Source: CAYVSP01 sp964453655 (GTDB taxonomy: Bacteria > Patescibacteriota > Saccharimonadia > Saccharimonadales > CAYVSP01). Taken from it: 25,283 nt of DNA. Positions 22,145 to 25,283 of this stretch are shown here, piece by piece. The number at the start of each line of letters is the position of its first letter. Position 1 is the first letter of the stretch. Position numbers and translations under genes: made by a program. The notes beneath the pieces were generated by a model, which was not told where the DNA came from, did no database searches, and saw only the letters and a list, made by a program, of their open reading frames with translations. The stretch lies in the NCBI GenBank assembly GCA_964453655.1, contig CAYVSP010000012.1, positions 1 through 25,283 on the forward strand, read 5' to 3'.

Positions 22145-22277
22145 GGAAGTCACGAGGAATGAGTTAGCCGTATAAATAAATACAGTGAGCGAATGACAGA
22201 GGCCAGCTGACGCCGCAATGCGCCAAGAGCATGAGCGGTGTTGCATGCTCCACTTGCAAGCAGGCTCATGCGGTGCG
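22130..22277 (+). repeat. Copy B of the hairpin-rich repeat, upstream of the Mur ligase gene
   Basis: Aligns with 12937-12793 (minus strand). Conserved hairpins: GTAT-N6-ATAC (22170-22183), and an arm GCATG (22229-22233), a second GCATG (22243-22247) and a CATGC (22267-22271), mirroring the GCACTG, GCACTG and CAGTGC of copy A. Two mutually exclusive pairings are possible: GAGCATG/CATGCTC (22227-22233 with 22244-22250) or GCATGAGC/GCTCATGC (22229-22236 with 22264-22271). It ends 11 bases before the Mur ligase ATG. Confidence 0.8.
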
Positions 22278-22288
22278 AAGATTGTGCT

Positions 22289-23587
22289 ATGCATATTTAC
22301 TTTTCAGGCATAGGCGGCACAGCTATCGGTCCGCTGGCTTTGATTGCTAAACAGGCCGGTTATGAAGTGTCCGGCTCAGATAAGCAGGATTCCCAGTACA
22401 TCCAGTATCTAAAAAAGCATGGTCTTCATAGTATTAATATCGGTCAAGGCAAAGCTAATATTGCTAAGGTCCATGAAAAAAATCCAATTGACTGGTTTGT
22501 ATATTCTTCGGCGGTGACAATCGAGAATCCGGATGCCCCCGAGCTGCGTTTTGCTAACGATCAGGACATAAAGATGAGCAAGCGCGATGAATTACTAAAC
22601 CACATAATTTCCGAGAAAAAGCTCAAGCTGATTGCCATTGCCGGTACACACGGTAAGACCACTACGACAGCAATGGTGGTGTGGCTTTTCAAGCAACTGG
22701 GTCTACCGATATCTTACTCGGTAGGGGCCAAAATTTCCTTCGGTGATATGGGCCAATATCAGGAAGGTTCAAAATATTTTGTTTACGAATGTGACGAGTT
22801 TGACCGCAACTTCCTAGCATTTGAGCCCTATTTAAGCCTGATAACAGGTGTCAGTTGGGATCACCACGAAATCTTCCCAACACGCGAAGATTATCAGCAA
22901 GCCTTCAAAGAATTTATTGAGCAGTCAAAACAGACACAAATTTGGCAAGAAGATTACGACTACCTTAGCCTGTCGGATTCACCTGCCAGCTGTAAGGTGC
23001 TCGAAGCCGGAGATGAAGCCATTTCCAACATAAAATTAGCTGGCAAATATAACCGTCTTGATGGCTGGCTAGCGGTGCAGGCAGTCCATGAAGTTACCAA
23101 TGAGCCAATGGAGAAACTTATCAAAATTATTAATGAATTCCCCGGTTTGCAACGCCGCATGGAGGAAATTGTTCCCAATCTATACAGCGATTACGCGCAC
23201 ACACCAGAGAAAATCCGTGGCGCCATGAGCGTAGCAATGGAAATGGCCGGTACCAAGAAACAAAATGTCATCGTCGCCTACGAACCACTGACCAACCGCC
23301 GACAACATTACATGATTGACGACTATAAAGACTGCTTTAACGGAGCCAAAAAAGTTTATTGGATTCCTAGTTATCTAGCGCGTGAGGACTCAAACCAACG
23401 GGTTATTCCGCCCGAAGAATTAATCAGCCACCTAACTGATCCGTCTATAGCTGAAGCCTGCGAACGGGATGAAAGTCTAAAGCAAGCCATTCAGAAACAC
23501 TTAGACAGCGGCGATATGGTTGTCGCCATGGCCGGCGGGGGTGGAGGCAGTTTGGATGAATGGATAAGAGAGCAGTTCAAGAAGTGA
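22289..23587 (+). CDS. Mur ligase, MurC/Mpl-like (432 aa)
   Basis: An ATP-dependent amide ligase of peptidoglycan synthesis or recycling. The N-terminus MHIYFSGIGGTAIGPLAL with GYEVSGSD (24-31) is the UDP-binding domain of MurC and Mpl. The central domain has the P-loop AGTHGKTTTT (118-127), YECDEFDRNF (166-175) and DHHE (191-194). The C-terminal domain includes RRMEEI and DYAHTPEKIRGA. MurC adds L-Ala to UDP-MurNAc, and Mpl adds a recycled tripeptide; sequence alone does not separate them here. The start at 22289 matches the family N-terminus; in-frame ATGs at 22238 and 22268 fall inside the repeat element. No Shine-Dalgarno sequence is visible. The following gene overlaps by four bases. Confidence 0.85.
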   Translation: MHIYFSGIGGTAIGPLALIAKQAGYEVSGSDKQDSQYIQYLKKHGLHSINIGQGKANIAKVHEKNPIDWFVYSSAVTIENPDAPELRFANDQDIKMSKRDELLNHIISEKKLKLIAIAGTHGKTTTTAMVVWLFKQLGLPISYSVGAKISFGDMGQYQEGSKYFVYECDEFDRNFLAFEPYLSLITGVSWDHHEIFPTREDYQQAFKEFIEQSKQTQIWQEDYDYLSLSDSPASCKVLEAGDEAISNIKLAGKYNRLDGWLAVQAVHEVTNEPMEKLIKIINEFPGLQRRMEEIVPNLYSDYAHTPEKIRGAMSVAMEMAGTKKQNVIVAYEPLTNRRQHYMIDDYKDCFNGAKKVYWIPSYLAREDSNQRVIPPEELISHLTDPSIAEACERDESLKQAIQKHLDSGDMVVAMAGGGGGSLDEWIREQFKK

Positions 23588-24366
23588 AGCTCATTCAAGT
23601 TAACGGCTGGTGCGGCAGACTCAACGGGCCTCTAAGTAGATTCATCCACCATCAAGAACCAGACATAATCTGCATTCAAGAAGCTTTTGCGCCCAATACG
23701 ACTGCTTTGGTTGGGGCTTTTTCAGATCAATACGGCTACATAGATGAAATTATTAATGTTGGTGAATTTCCATATAATTTTTTTGCACCCGCATGGGGTT
23801 TTGAAATGGTAGGAAAAACCATCGAGTTTGGCAACGTGATTCTTAGCAAATTTCCCATTTCTGATCAGCAATCTTTTCATACATTTAATCGCTACCATGT
23901 CCGGGGTAAGCTTGAAGATGTCTTAAAGAATGCTCGAATTTGGCAGGCTTGCACTATTACTCTGCCGAACAGTAAAAAGTTAAGCGTTGCTAATCATCAA
24001 GCATACCTGTCAGGTGCTAATCCGCTTGGTGATAATGTCAGCGTCAAAGCCATGAAGAAAGTCCGTGACGGTTTGGCAGCTCTACCCCATCCACTAATTT
24101 TTTGTGGTGATTTAAACGTTTCGCCCAAGAGTCCGGCCTTACAGGTATTGAATGAGCTAGGCCTAAAAAATTTGACTGTAGAACACGGGGTGCAAACAAC
24201 TCTCAGCTCGGCACATCGTGCTTCGCAACAAGATCGTGAGAGTGTAATCTGTGATTATATTTTCGTCAGTGAGGACGTACAGGTTCAGCATTTTACAGTT
24301 AGTGACGATGCCGTTTCCGACCATAAAGCACTTGTCCTAGAATTTGATATGCCGAATTCACATTAA
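23584..24366 (+). CDS. Endonuclease/exonuclease/phosphatase family protein (260 aa)
   Basis: The EEP fold is recognised by Asn7 (IQVN), Glu33 in DIICIQEAF, an ANHQAYLSG block, CGDLNVSPKS carrying the Asp and Asn of the active site, CDYIFVS, and the C-terminal SDHKAL with catalytic Asp and His. The family includes divalent-metal-dependent nucleases (AP endonuclease-like) and sugar or lipid phosphatases; the substrate is not predictable. The start is taken as GTG at 23584, sharing GTGA with the Mur ligase stop, because family members begin at the first strand (MKLIQ). An ATG at 23560 would add eight residues. Tight overlap suggests co-expression with the Mur ligase. Confidence 0.8.
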   Translation: MKLIQVNGWCGRLNGPLSRFIHHQEPDIICIQEAFAPNTTALVGAFSDQYGYIDEIINVGEFPYNFFAPAWGFEMVGKTIEFGNVILSKFPISDQQSFHTFNRYHVRGKLEDVLKNARIWQACTITLPNSKKLSVANHQAYLSGANPLGDNVSVKAMKKVRDGLAALPHPLIFCGDLNVSPKSPALQVLNELGLKNLTVEHGVQTTLSSAHRASQQDRESVICDYIFVSEDVQVQHFTVSDDAVSDHKALVLEFDMPNSH

Positions 24367-24374
24367 ACTTCTTA

Positions 24375-24383
24375 TGCTATAGT
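24375..24383 (+). promoter_or_regulatory. Extended -10 of the histidine kinase gene, leaderless
   Basis: TGC-TATAGT (the hexamer is 24378-24383), nine bases before the ATG at 24393. No strong -35 box. Confidence 0.55.
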
Positions 24384-24392
24384 AAATTCAAG

Positions 24393-25283
24393 ATGAAAAA
24401 GAATGCAGCAGTCGTGGATCCTCGACTGTTGGCAAAACCAAAACGATTGACGAGCCTAGTGATGATGTTGATCATCGTAGTCGGAGTTATGGGCTCGTTA
24501 TTTGCCGGCATTGCGGCCAATACTCATAGCCGAGATTTGCTCATGGCACAAGTTCGCACAGCTGCCGGCGCCCTGCAACCGGACGATGTCAAAGCCCTGA
24601 AAGGCGACGAGACTGACTTAAAGAATCCAGCCTATAAGCGTCTCAAAGAACGCCTGTCGCAAATCCGCTTAGACAACAGCGGCATGCGATTCGCTTATTT
24701 GATGGGTAGGCACGGCAAGGACGTTTTCTTTTTTGTCGATTCAGAAGCGCCGGACAGCCGTGATTACTCCCCGCCTGGGCAAGTCTACTACGAAGCTTCC
24801 CCGCATTTACAAGCATCGTTTAGTGGTTCTGAGCCATTTATTGAGGGACCTGCCCGTGATCGCTGGGGACTGTGGATGTCTGCGCTTGCACCAATTAACG
24901 ACCCTGCTAACGGCGATACACTGGCGATTGTTGGTATGGACACATCGGCCACTAGCTATTACGCCCAGATTTTAATTTTTATGCTGATTCCGCTCTGTTT
25001 GGCGGCCATCCCTTTGGCCGGGCTACTGCGTGACCGCAAGCTAGAAGCAAAAGAGCGTGAGATAACCGCTCTTAAGAATCAGTTTACGTCGATTGCTTCG
25101 CACGAACTTCGTTCGCCACTTGCCGGTATGCTATGGGCCATTCAATCTATGCTTAAGAATTCTGATAATAACCTGTCCAAAGAGCAAATGGAACTATTAG
25201 GTGATATGTACCATAGTGCCGAGGCTTCTTTGGTTACGGTGAATGAAATACTTGATTTATCAGTTTTTGAGCGTGGCCAAGCC
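24393..25283 (+). CDS. Sensor histidine kinase, N-terminal part (at least 297 aa)
   Basis: Truncated by the window end. A cytoplasmic start, helix one (about 19-41), an external sensing region (about 45-188), helix two (about 191-213), then a dimerisation and phosphoacceptor domain with ASHELRSPLAG (235-245), His237 being the phosphorylated residue. The external segment MRFAYLMGR...VFFFVDSEAP...DYSPPGQVYYEAS...GPARDRWGLWMSALAPI...GMD resembles the Cache-type extracellular module found in many bacterial sensor kinases and diguanylate cyclases. The ATP-binding domain would lie beyond the edge, and so might a response regulator gene. The start is supported by a leaderless promoter; no Shine-Dalgarno sequence. 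Confidence 0.88.
   Translation, partial: MKKNAAVVDPRLLAKPKRLTSLVMMLIIVVGVMGSLFAGIAANTHSRDLLMAQVRTAAGALQPDDVKALKGDETDLKNPAYKRLKERLSQIRLDNSGMRFAYLMGRHGKDVFFFVDSEAPDSRDYSPPGQVYYEASPHLQASFSGSEPFIEGPARDRWGLWMSALAPINDPANGDTLAIVGMDTSATSYYAQILIFMLIPLCLAAIPLAGLLRDRKLEAKEREITALKNQFTSIASHELRSPLAGMLWAIQSMLKNSDNNLSKEQMELLGDMYHSAEASLVTVNEILDLSVFERGQA

Noticed and set aside
22238..22288. Upstream start of the Mur ligase at 22238 or 22268
   Set aside because: The added residues come from the repeat element and do not resemble the Mur ligase N-terminus, which begins at MHIYFSGIGG.
22019..22294. Minus-strand 91-codon frame across the repeat copy B
   Set aside because: It runs out of frame through the real two-TM gene start and the structured repeat, without a start signal or recognisable protein.
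23560..23583. ATG start of the EEP-family protein at 23560
   Set aside because: It overlaps the Mur ligase gene by 28 nt; the GTGA overlap start at 23584 matches the family's first strand.
24733..24975. 80-codon frame inside the histidine kinase region
   Set aside because: It is an out-of-frame shadow of the kinase, whose own frame is open from 24393 to the window end.
1..25283. CRISPR array, transposase, integrase or phage genes
   Set aside because: No regularly spaced repeats and no such protein signatures were seen on either strand.

Overview
The window reads like a chromosomal segment of a Candidatus Saccharibacteria (TM7) or closely related Patescibacteria genome. The evidence is indirect: dense small genes on both strands, several short membrane proteins of the kind common in that group, a 64-residue basic protein (20380-20574) that resembles a protein I associate with that lineage, and a DUF2207 protein with a poly-Gly tail. 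TGA is used as a normal stop, for example in the TGATG junction at 16434-16438, so this is not a UGA-recoding Gracilibacteria or Absconditabacteria genome. No phage, plasmid, IS transposase, CRISPR or defence locus is visible.

Layout. 270-2281 (+): a likely operon of three membrane proteins (lmo0937-like, YggT-like, DUF2142-like). 2432-3623 (+): a DoxX/DUF417-like membrane protein and a short-chain dehydrogenase, each with its own promoter. 3672-8555 (-): an HExxH metallopeptidase-like protein, an MFS transporter, two small hypotheticals, a quinone-oxidoreductase-like enzyme and an FtsL/DivIC-like division protein. 8702-8777: elongator tRNA-Met and its terminator. 8848-11193 (+): a prepilin-like protein and a DUF2207 protein. 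11211-14623 (-): a DUF5671-like membrane protein, a tRNA-dihydrouridine synthase (Dus) with an unusual internal insertion, a hypothetical overlapping dus, and a multi-TM protein with membrane histidines. 14711-15301 (+): an SH3-like lipoprotein. 15312-20574 (-): an ABC-2 exporter pair, a 991-residue fibronectin type III surface protein and the small basic protein. 20801-25283: a single-TM protein (+), a two-TM protein (-), then a Mur ligase, an endonuclease/exonuclease/phosphatase-family enzyme and a sensor histidine kinase cut by the window edge (all +).

The most interesting observation is an interspersed, hairpin-rich repeat of about 145 nt present twice. One copy lies directly upstream of the Mur ligase start (22130-22277). 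The other forms an in-frame insertion of roughly 60 residues inside Dus (12793-12937). The copies are roughly 65-70% identical by eye over their best part and keep the same hairpin layout through compensating base changes. This recalls the Rickettsia palindromic elements that insert into reading frames, but I do not recognise this family.

A second theme is gene expression. About a dozen genes have a recognisable -10 box (often TGn-TATAAT, TATGCT or TATACT) ending only 6-10 nt before the ATG, with no Shine-Dalgarno sequence, which implies leaderless mRNAs. A minority (270, 458, 4883-, 8071-, 14711, 20574-, 20801) have a clear Shine-Dalgarno sequence instead. These signals also allowed several start codons to be corrected.
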